DNA from: Flavobacterium limnosediminis JC2902
Lineage (GTDB): Bacteria; Bacteroidota; Bacteroidia; Flavobacteriales; Flavobacteriaceae
Direction: 5' to 3'
DNA length: 64,000 bases
Assembly (NCBI RefSeq): GCF_000498535.1
Contig: NZ_AVGG01000018.1
Coordinates: 1-64,000 of the forward strand
Of this stretch, positions 19,390 to 27,916 are shown piece by piece. How positions within the stretch are numbered: position 1 is the first letter of the stretch; every line of letters starts with the position of its first letter. The notes under the pieces are model-generated. The model ran no database searches, was not told the DNA's origin, and worked only from the letters and a program-made list of their open reading frames with translations. Position numbers and translations under genes: made by a program.

Positions 19390-20598
19390 ATGTCTGTTTT
19401 AAGCGGTAAAAAAGTACTACTCGGTGTTTCCGGAGGAATTGCCGCATATAAAACAGCTACATTAGTAAGACTACTTATAAAAGCAGGTGCTCAGGTTCAG
19501 GTAATCATGACACCTGCTTCTAAAGATTTTGTTACTCCGTTAACATTGTCCACACTTTCCAAAAATCCGGTATATTCCACTTTTTCAAATGAAGAGGGGG
19601 CAGAAGCCGAGTGGAATAATCATGTGGAATTTGGACTTTGGGCCGACTTAATGCTCATAGCTCCCGCAACTGCCAATACACTTTCCAAAATGGTGAACGG
19701 TAATTGCGACAATCTCTTAATTGCTACTTATTTATCGGCAAAATGCCCTGTTTACTTTGCTCCGGCAATGGATCTGGATATGTACAAACATCCGTCCACA
19801 GTAGACAGTTTCAAGGCATTAAGTGAATTTGGGAATATCATGATTCCTGCAGAAAGCGGTGAATTGGCCAGCGGACTTTCCGGTGAAGGACGAATGGCTG
19901 AACCCGAAAATATCATTGTTTTTCTTGAGAAAGACATCGAAAGTAAACTTCCTCTGAAAGGCAGAAAAATATTGGTAACCGCGGGACCGACTTATGAAGC
20001 TATCGATCCGGTGCGTTTTATCGGGAATCATTCCACAGGAAAAATGGGATTTGACATTGCAAAAGCCGCCGCAGATTTGGGTGCTGAAGTTATTCTTGTT
20101 TCCGGTCCGACACATTTGCAGTTGAAGCATGCCTTAGTAAATGTTATTCGGGTTACTTCCGCTCAGGAAATGTATGATGTTTGTCATCAGTATTTTAATG
20201 GCGTTGATGCCGCAGTAGCCGCAGCAGCCGTGGCGGATTACCGTCCTAAAAATGTGGCCTCCCAAAAAATAAAAAAGAACGATGCGGCGTTTTCCATAGA
20301 ACTTGAAAAAACAAAAGATATTCTTGCTTCGTTAGGGGAAATAAAACAGCAGCAGTTTTTAATCGGCTTTGCTTTGGAAACCGAAAATGAAATTGAGCAT
20401 GCCAAGCAGAAAATTCAGAAAAAAAACTTAGATTTGATTGTTCTTAATTCGTTAAACGATGAAGGTGCCGGTTTTGGTAAAGCAACCAATAAGGTGACTT
20501 TTATCGATAAGAATTTTTCAATTGAACCTATGGATTTGAAATCCAAGGAAGAAGTAGCTCAGGATATCGTTAATAAAATAGTAAAACAGTATGCGTAA
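19390..20598 (+). CDS. coaBC: Bifunctional phosphopantothenoylcysteine decarboxylase/synthase CoaBC
   Basis: 402-aa enzyme for two steps of coenzyme A synthesis. The N-terminal CoaC flavoprotein domain (about 1-180) has GVSGGIAAYKT, active-site His in NNHVEFG, APATANTLSKM and a PAMDLDMY segment. The C-terminal CoaB domain has TAGPTYEAIDPVRFIGNHSTGKMG, AAAVADYRP and the KIKK substrate lysines. All motifs are intact. coaE, the last CoA step, is also in this window (36751) but in another unit. Its 3' end overlaps the DUF4835 gene by 8 nt. Confidence 0.96.
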   Translation: MSVLSGKKVLLGVSGGIAAYKTATLVRLLIKAGAQVQVIMTPASKDFVTPLTLSTLSKNPVYSTFSNEEGAEAEWNNHVEFGLWADLMLIAPATANTLSKMVNGNCDNLLIATYLSAKCPVYFAPAMDLDMYKHPSTVDSFKALSEFGNIMIPAESGELASGLSGEGRMAEPENIIVFLEKDIESKLPLKGRKILVTAGPTYEAIDPVRFIGNHSTGKMGFDIAKAAADLGAEVILVSGPTHLQLKHALVNVIRVTSAQEMYDVCHQYFNGVDAAVAAAAVADYRPKNVASQKIKKNDAAFSIELEKTKDILASLGEIKQQQFLIGFALETENEIEHAKQKIQKKNLDLIVLNSLNDEGAGFGKATNKVTFIDKNFSIEPMDLKSKEEVAQDIVNKIVKQYA

Positions 20599-21478
20599 TT
20601 GGATTATATTCGGACTTTTAGTTGTTTCTTTTTTTGGCTATGGCCAGGAATTAAATTGTTCCGTAAAAGTCAACTATGACCAAATTACCAATGCTAATGT
20701 CCAGATATTTAAAACTTTAGAGCGTTCTTTAAGTGAATTTGTAAATAATACCAAATGGAGTACCCGAAACTTTGCCAGTAACGAACGCATCGACTGCAGT
20801 ATGTTTATAACCATACAATCGTATGAGAATAACGACTTCCAATGCACGCTTCAGGTACAGTCTTCAAGACCTATATTTAATTCTACGTATACTTCGCCTG
20901 TTTTTAACTATAATGACAAGGAGTTTAATTTCAGATACCTGGAGTTTGAAAACTTTGTTTATAATCCCAATAGTTATGATTCCAACCTGGTGGCAATGGT
21001 CGCTTTTTATGCGAACATCATTATAGGTTTGGATGCCGATACGTTTTCAAATCAGGGTGGAACCAAATATTTGGAAAGTGCTGCCAATATGGCCAATCTA
21101 GCCCAATCTAGCGGTTCATCCGGTTGGACGCAAACCGAAAAAAAACAAAACAGATATTATCTGATAAACGATTTATTGTCCAATACCTTTACACCATATC
21201 GTGAGGCTTTGTATGAATACCATCAGTTGGGTATGGATAAAATGGCAGATGATCCGAAAGCGGCCAAGCAAAATGTTGCAAAAGCCATCAAAACAGTTTC
21301 CAAAATTCACGCGGTTCGTCCCAATGCATTTATTACAAGAATCTTTTTTGATGCAAAAATGGATGAAATAGTATATGTTTTTTCAGGAGGCCCGAGTGTT
21401 GATATCGTTGAATTAACGGAAACACTTAACAAAATTTCGCCTTTAAATTCCACTAAATGGAGTGCCATAAAATTCTAA
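20591..21478 (+). CDS. DUF4835 secreted protein (PorD-like T9SS-associated)
   Basis: 295-aa protein with a Sec signal peptide (cleaved after GYGQ, about residue 19). Matches the Bacteroidota DUF4835 family by its start ELNCSVKVNYDQI, the NTKWS motif, the YANIIIGLDADTFS segment and a C-terminal repeat of PLNSTKWSAIKF. From memory this family has been annotated as T9SS protein PorD; the exact role is uncertain. It overlaps coaBC by 8 nt and is followed after 35 nt by recN. Presence beside bamD fits envelope biogenesis. The T9SS cargo genes at 24-36 kb make it functionally plausible. Confidence 0.8.
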   Translation: MRNWIIFGLLVVSFFGYGQELNCSVKVNYDQITNANVQIFKTLERSLSEFVNNTKWSTRNFASNERIDCSMFITIQSYENNDFQCTLQVQSSRPIFNSTYTSPVFNYNDKEFNFRYLEFENFVYNPNSYDSNLVAMVAFYANIIIGLDADTFSNQGGTKYLESAANMANLAQSSGSSGWTQTEKKQNRYYLINDLLSNTFTPYREALYEYHQLGMDKMADDPKAAKQNVAKAIKTVSKIHAVRPNAFITRIFFDAKMDEIVYVFSGGPSVDIVELTETLNKISPLNSTKWSAIKF

Positions 21479-21513
21479 ATTTGTGTTTTAACCCATTTTC
21501 ATAAGACACATCC

Positions 21514-23166
21514 ATGCTTACACACTTAACCATAAAAAACTTTGCACTGATTGAACAGCTGGAGATGAATTTTTCCAATCAGTTGTCAATCATCACAGGA
21601 GAAACAGGTGCGGGGAAGTCCATTCTTCTTGGTGCCCTGGGTTTGGTTTTAGGCAAACGTGCCGATTTGACTTCGCTAAAAGATAAGGAGCAAAAATGTA
21701 TAATTGAAGCGCAGTTTAAAATTGATAAGTACAGCTTAAAATCTTTTTTCTCAGAAAACGATCTGGATTATGAAGATTTGACAATCATTCGAAGAGAAAT
21801 TCTGCCATCCGGGAAATCCCGTGCATTTGTTAATGACAGTCCGGTAAACCTGAATGAATTACAGGAATTGGGTGAGTTTTTAATCGACATTCATTCCCAA
21901 CATCAGACAAGAGAATTATCGGAAGAGGCGTACCAGATCCAGATTTTGGATGCTGTCGCCGGAAATTCAGAAATCCTTCAGCAATATAACAGTCATCTTT
22001 CCGAATATAAATCGGCTAAAAGCAAATTGAAAAAGCTGATTTCAGAAAAAGAATCCCTGGCCAAAGAACAGGATTACAATTCGTTTTTGCTCGAAGAATT
22101 ACTGGCTGCGAATTTAAAAGCCGGCGAACAATCGGAATTGGAAAACATTTTTGAAAAACTCAATAATGTCGAATTCATAAAAGAAGCATTGGACAAGTCC
22201 CTGGCTTTAACCAATGAAGAGCAGATCGGAATCATCCAAAACATAAAAGAAGTTAAGGCTTCGTTACAGAAAATTTCAGGTTTGTCATCCGAATTTAATG
22301 AATTGACCGAGCGCGTTTCCAGCGTACTGATTGAAATGGATGATATTTCCAACGAGCTTTTCAACCAGACCGAAAAACTGGTCAACGATCCGGAACAACT
22401 GGAATTAACCAATCAAAAACTACAGACCATTTATTCGCTGCAGAAGAAACATCAGGTAAATTCTGTGGAAGAATTACTCGAGATTCAGAATGATTTGGAT
22501 AATAAAGTGGTTTTAGCCGATGATTTGGAGAATGCCATCAGCACGTTAGAAAACGAAATTCTATCCAAAATTGAAGTTTTAGACCAAGTGGCGAAAGTGA
22601 TTTCAACCAACAGAAAAAATGCTGTGCCGGTTTTAACGGATAGAATCACGTCTGTTTTATCGCAACTCGGAATGGTGAATGCCCGTTTTCAGTTTGAAAT
22701 CAAACCATCGGAAACCTATAACACTTTTGGTAAAGACGAAGTGCAACTATTGTTTTCTGCCAATAAGGGAACCGATTTCGGTTTGTTGAAAAAGGTGGCT
22801 TCCGGCGGGGAATTATCCCGTATCATGTTGGCAGTCAAAGCGATATTGGCCGAATATTCCAAATTACCAACCATCATCTTTGATGAAATCGATACCGGAG
22901 TGTCGGGAGAAATAGCTCATAAAATGGGGGATATCATGAAAGCGATGAGTATAGAAATGCAGGTTTTTGCCATCACGCATTTGCCTCAGATTGCTGCCAA
23001 AGGACAACAACATTATAAGGTGTTCAAATCGGCTCAGGGAGAAAGTACGGTTTCCGAATTGAAATTATTAACCAGCGATGAAAGAATTGTTGAAATTGCC
23101 GAAATGCTATCAGGTAAAGACATTTCTGACTCGGCGCTAAATCACGCAAAAGCGTTGTTGAATTAA
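21514..23166 (+). CDS. recN: DNA repair protein RecN
   Basis: 550-aa SMC-like ATPase that organises broken DNA ends during recombinational repair. N-terminal MLTHLTIKNFALIEQLEMNF and Walker A GETGAGKSILLGAL (about 30-43); a paired coiled-coil region (about 155-370); C-terminal ABC signature ASGGELSRIMLA, Walker B PTIIFDEIDTGVSG and the ITHLPQIAAKG D/H-loop. Length is normal. Last gene of the bamD operon; the fabV promoter lies at its very end. Confidence 0.96.
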   Translation: MLTHLTIKNFALIEQLEMNFSNQLSIITGETGAGKSILLGALGLVLGKRADLTSLKDKEQKCIIEAQFKIDKYSLKSFFSENDLDYEDLTIIRREILPSGKSRAFVNDSPVNLNELQELGEFLIDIHSQHQTRELSEEAYQIQILDAVAGNSEILQQYNSHLSEYKSAKSKLKKLISEKESLAKEQDYNSFLLEELLAANLKAGEQSELENIFEKLNNVEFIKEALDKSLALTNEEQIGIIQNIKEVKASLQKISGLSSEFNELTERVSSVLIEMDDISNELFNQTEKLVNDPEQLELTNQKLQTIYSLQKKHQVNSVEELLEIQNDLDNKVVLADDLENAISTLENEILSKIEVLDQVAKVISTNRKNAVPVLTDRITSVLSQLGMVNARFQFEIKPSETYNTFGKDEVQLLFSANKGTDFGLLKKVASGGELSRIMLAVKAILAEYSKLPTIIFDEIDTGVSGEIAHKMGDIMKAMSIEMQVFAITHLPQIAAKGQQHYKVFKSAQGESTVSELKLLTSDERIVEIAEMLSGKDISDSALNHAKALLN

Positions 23167-23184
23167 TTTTTTAACTTACTTTTG
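23155..23184 (+). promoter_or_regulatory. fabV promoter
   Basis: TTG at 23155-23157 (or 23158-23160), spacer 19 (16), TACTTTTG at 23177-23184. Consensus Flavobacterium promoter starting inside the last codons of recN. Confidence 0.7.
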
Positions 23185-23241
23185 TTACGCTTTATTTTCA
23201 TACAAATAACAAACTAAACCAGAATAAAAAAAAATTAGGAC

Positions 23242-24432
23242 ATGATTATAGAACCTAGAATGCGAGGATTTATTTGTTTGACCGCTCATCCAAAAGGGTG
23301 CGAACAAAATGTAAAAAATCAAATTGAATATGTAAAATCAAAAGGTAAAATTAACGGACCAAAACGTGTATTAGTCATTGGTGCTTCTACAGGATTTGGT
23401 TTGGCTTCGAGAATTACAAGTGCTTTTGGTTCCGATGCTTCCACTATAGGTGTGTTTTTTGAAAAACCGCCAATGGAAGGAAAAACCGCTTCTCCGGGTT
23501 GGTATAATTCTGCCGCTTTTGAACAGGAAGCTCAAAAAGCCGGTTTATATGCTAAAAGTATTAACGGTGATGCGTTTTCAAACGAAGTGAAACAACAAAC
23601 AATAGATATGATTAAAGCCGATTTAGGTCAGGTTGATTTGATTATCTACAGTTTGGCTTCTCCCGTTCGTGTGCATCCTGTGACCGGTGTTATGCACCGT
23701 TCTGTTTTAAAACCTATCGGAACTACTTTTACCAATAAAACTGTTGATTTCCACACAGGAAATGTTTCTCAGGTTTCGATTGAACCGGCAAATCAGGAAG
23801 ATATTGACAATACTGTTGTTGTAATGGGCGGTGAAGACTGGTCAATGTGGATGGATGCCATGAAAGATGCCGGAGTTCTTGCTGATGGCGTTACAACGGT
23901 TGCTTATTCATATATCGGACCTGAAGTGACCGAACCGGTTTACAGAAAAGGGACTATTGGTAGAGCTAAAGATCATTTGGAATCTACCGCTTTCGAAATT
24001 ACAGATAAATTAAAAGATATTAACGGAAAAGGATATGTTTCGGTTAACAAAGCATTGGTAACACAAGCAAGTTCAGCTATTCCTGTAATTCCGTTGTACA
24101 TTTCATTATTGTATAAAATTATGAAGGCAGAGGGCATTCATGAGGGATGTATCGAACAGATTCAGAGATTGTTCCAACAGAGATTATATAACGGTTCCGA
24201 AATTCCTACCGATGACAAAGGCCGTATCCGAATTGATGATTGGGAAATGAGAGCGGATGTTCAGGCACAGGTTTCAAAATTGTGGGAAGAGTCCACAACA
24301 GAATCTCTTGTTGAAATTGGCGATTTAGCAGGTTACAAACAAGACTTCTTAAACCTGTTCGGTTTCGGTTTTGAAGGGGTCGATTATTTGGCTGACACTG
24401 ACGAAATGGTTCAGGTATCGAGTATCGCATAA
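23242..24432 (+). CDS. fabV: Enoyl-[acyl-carrier-protein] reductase FabV (trans-2-enoyl-CoA reductase family)
   Basis: 396-aa NADH-dependent reductase that saturates the trans-2 double bond in fatty-acid elongation; triclosan-tolerant alternative to FabI. The extended SDR features are visible: MIIEPRMRGFICLTAHPKGC start, nucleotide-binding GASTGFGLASR, IYSLASPVR and the catalytic Tyr-X8-Lys (Y in SYIGPEVTEP with K in YRKG), followed by GRAKDHLE. Length matches FabV (about 400) not FabI (about 260). Monocistronic between its own promoter and terminator. Confidence 0.94.
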   Translation: MIIEPRMRGFICLTAHPKGCEQNVKNQIEYVKSKGKINGPKRVLVIGASTGFGLASRITSAFGSDASTIGVFFEKPPMEGKTASPGWYNSAAFEQEAQKAGLYAKSINGDAFSNEVKQQTIDMIKADLGQVDLIIYSLASPVRVHPVTGVMHRSVLKPIGTTFTNKTVDFHTGNVSQVSIEPANQEDIDNTVVVMGGEDWSMWMDAMKDAGVLADGVTTVAYSYIGPEVTEPVYRKGTIGRAKDHLESTAFEITDKLKDINGKGYVSVNKALVTQASSAIPVIPLYISLLYKIMKAEGIHEGCIEQIQRLFQQRLYNGSEIPTDDKGRIRIDDWEMRADVQAQVSKLWEESTTESLVEIGDLAGYKQDFLNLFGFGFEGVDYLADTDEMVQVSSIA

Positions 24433-24461
24433 GCTAAATATCAAAAAAAAATAAACAAAAG

Positions 24462-24489
24462 AACTCACGCTTGTCGTGAGTTTTTTTTT
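24462..24489 (+). terminator. Terminator after fabV
   Basis: AACTCACG (24462-24469) pairs with CGTGAGTT (24475-24482), followed by nine T. Confidence 0.9.
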
Positions 24490-24644
24490 GTGCATCCCCC
24501 ACAATTCCTTACTATTTGAAATGTGTAAAACGAAGCAACTTTTTTATTGATTAAAAGAGGTAAGGGTTAATTATGTAGACTATTGATTAAAGTAGAAAAA
24601 AAAGTAAGTAAATAATTATTAATAGCCGATTGTTGCAATGTTAT

Positions 24645-24668
24645 AAAAACACCTATGAGTGTTTTTTT
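24645..24668 (+). terminator. Terminator-like hairpin in the 24433-24848 gap
   Basis: AAAAACAC (24645-24652) pairs with GTGTTTTT (24659-24666), six-base loop, T-rich 3' side. It lies in the 416-bp gene-free stretch before the first T9SS gene. The stretch otherwise looks like AT-rich promoter DNA with no ORF. Confidence 0.5.
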
Positions 24669-24848
24669 ATTTGTTTTAATAAAAAAATATAACACTAAAT
24701 GCAGGTCTTTTTATATTTCATAAGTAAAATCTGTCTTGTATTGTTTTTTTTGAAACAATATTAAGTGTTTTTGTTATCTGCCACATTCTAATACTACGAT
24801 TATGGTAATTATGTTAAATTCGGCCACACAAAAAAATATAACAAAAGC

Positions 24849-27632
24849 ATGAAAAAAATTACTTTTTTTATTTATTTGCTGCTCTTTTCATTTGTAGGAT
24901 TGAATGCGCAAATAATTACAATTGGAACTGGTACTTCTACACAAAGGTATCCTTTGGGGAACTATTTTGGTTATGAAAGATCAGCTTCAATTTATACTGC
25001 TGCAGAAATTGGCAGTTCCGGAAATATTGTTAATCTCTCATGGCAGGCAAACACCGCCGGAGCAGCCAGGCCAATCGTTGTTTATTTAATGGAAACAAGT
25101 AGTCCTACTTTAACAGCGGGAACGTGGGCTAATCAGATTTCTGGGGCTACTCAGGTTTTTTCGGGAACTGTAACTCCGGCTGTTGGTTGGAATACAATCA
25201 ATTTATCAGTCCCTTTCAATTATACGGGTGGCAGTAATAACTTAATGGTTCTTGTAGAAGCTAATTTTGGAGGCGGTGGTAATGGAGCAGGAGCTGCAGG
25301 GAATTCGGTTAGATATTCTGCTGCGACTTCACAACACGAATATTGGCAACAAGATACCAATGTCCCTACAGGAAATGGAACGGTTACGAATAATAGACCT
25401 AATATTCAAATTACTTATGATACACAATGTTCCGGTACACCAGTTGCAGGAACGGTAATGCCTGTATCTCAAAACCTTTGTACGGGGGCAACTCCTGCTG
25501 CTTTAGTTGCAACAGGTACTGTTGTCTATCTGGGAACAAGTTTTCAATGGGAAGAATCAGATGATAATGGAGTAGGAGATGCTTGGGCGCCGGTTGTTGG
25601 AGGTTCGGGAGCCAATACAACGACTTATACTCCACCAACTTTTTCAGGAACACCAATTTATTACAGATTAAACGTAACCTGTACGAACTCTGGTTTATCT
25701 GGTTATTCAACAATTGTTAGTATACAAAATCCTATTGTTCCTGCAACACAGGCATCGACTTTAAATTTTACTAATACACTATATACCAATACAACGGCAA
25801 GCTGGACGAATGGAAATGGTGGAAGAAGATTGGTGATTGTTAGCAATAATGCCAGTATAACCGATCCTGTAAGTGCGAGTGGACAACCGGCTAATACGGC
25901 TAATGCTGTTTATGCGGGAAGCGGTCAGCAGATTGTGTATGATGGGACAGGGACTTCTGTTTCTGTTTCCGGACTGACTTGTAATGCAACTTATTATTTT
26001 AAGGTTTATGAATATGTAAGATGTGGTTCAGGACCATATGATTATTATTATAATGTAACTTCGGGAACAAATGTGGCTTCGGTTCTTACCTCGCAGCCAA
26101 GTACAGCTACACTTCCTGTTAATAATACTTTTTCTGGTTTTACAGGGGCAAATTTGAGTACAGTATTCCCAGGATGGTATGAAGCAGCTATTGCAACCGC
26201 TGCGGGTTCTACACCATCTGATTCAGCTCCTGGAGGTTCAACTTCGTCCTGGACTAATTCCACTGTATTCGGGTCAAGTGCAAAATTGAATCTATTTACA
26301 AATACAAGAAACGAGTGGATCGTAGGTCCTAAGGTTACTTTAACTGCAGCAAGCCGTCTTAAATTTAGAGCTGCTATAACAGATTATAACGTTTCTACAC
26401 CTGATCCTGTAGGAATGGCTGGTACGGATGATAAAGTTGATGTTTTAATATCTACAGATGCTTGTGGCAGTTCTTGGACTGTTTTACAAACTTTCAATGC
26501 CGCAAACACAACAACATTGACAAATGCACTTACGGATTATTTATTTGATTTATCAGCTTATACAGGTCAGACAGTACAAATTGCTTTTAGGGGTTCAGAC
26601 GGACCTCTTGATGATGCACCGGATTATGATTTCCATATCGCTAATGTTCTTATGGAGTTAATACCTGCATGTAATCAGCCAATAGGCTTGAGTGCAAATA
26701 ATGTAACTTATTCCTCTGCAAATTTATTGTGGACTGCCGGAGGTTCTGAAACGTTATGGAATGTTCAGTGGGGGGCTTCAGGTTTTGCATTGGGGACAGG
26801 AACAATTGTTAATGGAGTTGCCAATACTTATCCATTATCTGGTCTGGCACCCAATACAAGTTACCAGTACTACGCTCAGGCAGATTGTGCTGCAAGCGGT
26901 ACAAGCACTTGGTCAGGTCCGTTTACTTTTTACACTGGATACTGTTTACCATCAGGTACCAATGCATCTACTTATGTTAATTCGTTCACTACGACAGGAG
27001 GCGGTGTAAATATTTCAAATACAGCGTCTGGTTTGTCAACTAATAACTATGGTGATTTCTATGCTGTAAATAGCGTATCTCAAGCTCCTAATCAGGCTTT
27101 CAATTTCGAGGTTGCTATAGTTGGAGGTACAGTGGGTTGTGCTATCTGGGTAGATTGGAATAATAACTTACAGTTTGAATCATCTGAAAGAGTTTACAAT
27201 ACTACTTCATATGGTAATGGACCTTTTACAGGATCAATTACAATTCCAAACGGAACTGCTAATGGTAGTTATGGAATGAGAGTTTTAATCGATTGGAATG
27301 CCTTAAATCCTGCAAATCCATGTGGTTTTGTTTCAGGAAGAGGAGAGGTTGAAGATTATAAATTAATTGTTGATAGCGCATTATCATCCGTTTCTTTTGA
27401 TTCAACATCATTCAAAGCGTATCCAAACCCTGTTAAGGATGTATTGAATTTATCGTATTCTTCGGAGATTTCTTCCGTGGAGGTGTACAATATGTTAGGT
27501 CAAAACGTATTAACAAAAACGTTAAATGTTGCACAGGGACAAATTGATATGTCAAACCTGAATTCCGGTAACTATATCGTAAAAGTTACTGCTGATGGTT
27601 TAACCAAAACCATTAAGGTTATAAAAAAGTAA
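24849..27632 (+). CDS. T9SS-secreted mosaic protein 1 (FN3-like, GEVEDY domain)
   Basis: 927-aa surface or secreted protein. Signal peptide about 1-20 (ends GLNAQ). An N-terminal beta-rich domain is followed by an Ig/PKD-like segment with CSGTPVAG...FQWEESDDNG (about 195-285), two fibronectin III-like modules, a jelly-roll-like segment with ITDYNVSTPDPVG, and a GEVEDY domain near 835 (CGFVSGRGEVEDYKL). The last 75 residues are a type A T9SS sorting domain (KAYPNPVKD ... GNYIVKVTADG). No catalytic site seen; likely adhesive or structural. First of four tandem paralogues; own terminator downstream. Confidence 0.88.
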   Translation: MKKITFFIYLLLFSFVGLNAQIITIGTGTSTQRYPLGNYFGYERSASIYTAAEIGSSGNIVNLSWQANTAGAARPIVVYLMETSSPTLTAGTWANQISGATQVFSGTVTPAVGWNTINLSVPFNYTGGSNNLMVLVEANFGGGGNGAGAAGNSVRYSAATSQHEYWQQDTNVPTGNGTVTNNRPNIQITYDTQCSGTPVAGTVMPVSQNLCTGATPAALVATGTVVYLGTSFQWEESDDNGVGDAWAPVVGGSGANTTTYTPPTFSGTPIYYRLNVTCTNSGLSGYSTIVSIQNPIVPATQASTLNFTNTLYTNTTASWTNGNGGRRLVIVSNNASITDPVSASGQPANTANAVYAGSGQQIVYDGTGTSVSVSGLTCNATYYFKVYEYVRCGSGPYDYYYNVTSGTNVASVLTSQPSTATLPVNNTFSGFTGANLSTVFPGWYEAAIATAAGSTPSDSAPGGSTSSWTNSTVFGSSAKLNLFTNTRNEWIVGPKVTLTAASRLKFRAAITDYNVSTPDPVGMAGTDDKVDVLISTDACGSSWTVLQTFNAANTTTLTNALTDYLFDLSAYTGQTVQIAFRGSDGPLDDAPDYDFHIANVLMELIPACNQPIGLSANNVTYSSANLLWTAGGSETLWNVQWGASGFALGTGTIVNGVANTYPLSGLAPNTSYQYYAQADCAASGTSTWSGPFTFYTGYCLPSGTNASTYVNSFTTTGGGVNISNTASGLSTNNYGDFYAVNSVSQAPNQAFNFEVAIVGGTVGCAIWVDWNNNLQFESSERVYNTTSYGNGPFTGSITIPNGTANGSYGMRVLIDWNALNPANPCGFVSGRGEVEDYKLIVDSALSSVSFDSTSFKAYPNPVKDVLNLSYSSEISSVEVYNMLGQNVLTKTLNVAQGQIDMSNLNSGNYIVKVTADGLTKTIKVIKK

Positions 27633-27660
27633 GCGGTAATTAGTTTCTGCTTTTAAATGA

Positions 27661-27693
27661 AAGAGGCTGTCACAAAAGACAGTCTCTTTTTTT
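27661..27693 (+). terminator. Terminator after T9SS gene 1
   Basis: AAGAGGCTGTC (27661-27671) pairs with GACAGTCTCTT (27678-27688), one G-T wobble, T run. The stem shares its GAGGCTGT sequence with the terminators of T9SS genes 2 and 3. Confidence 0.9.
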
Positions 27694-27916
27694 GTTTAAG
27701 AAATTAATTTCCATCTGTTTGGTTTCGGTTTTGAATAACGGAATTATCCTGTTGAAATTTCTAAAGAAGTTAGGATTCAGGATGTTGTGTAAGTAAAATC
27801 TATAGCAAAGTGTTATATAAGTAACAGAAATTTTAAGTTTTGTGTTATGTTGTTTTGTTTAATCACATGTTAAATAATTGTTGTTATATTTAAGATATAA
27901 CTTTAAAAAACAGAAC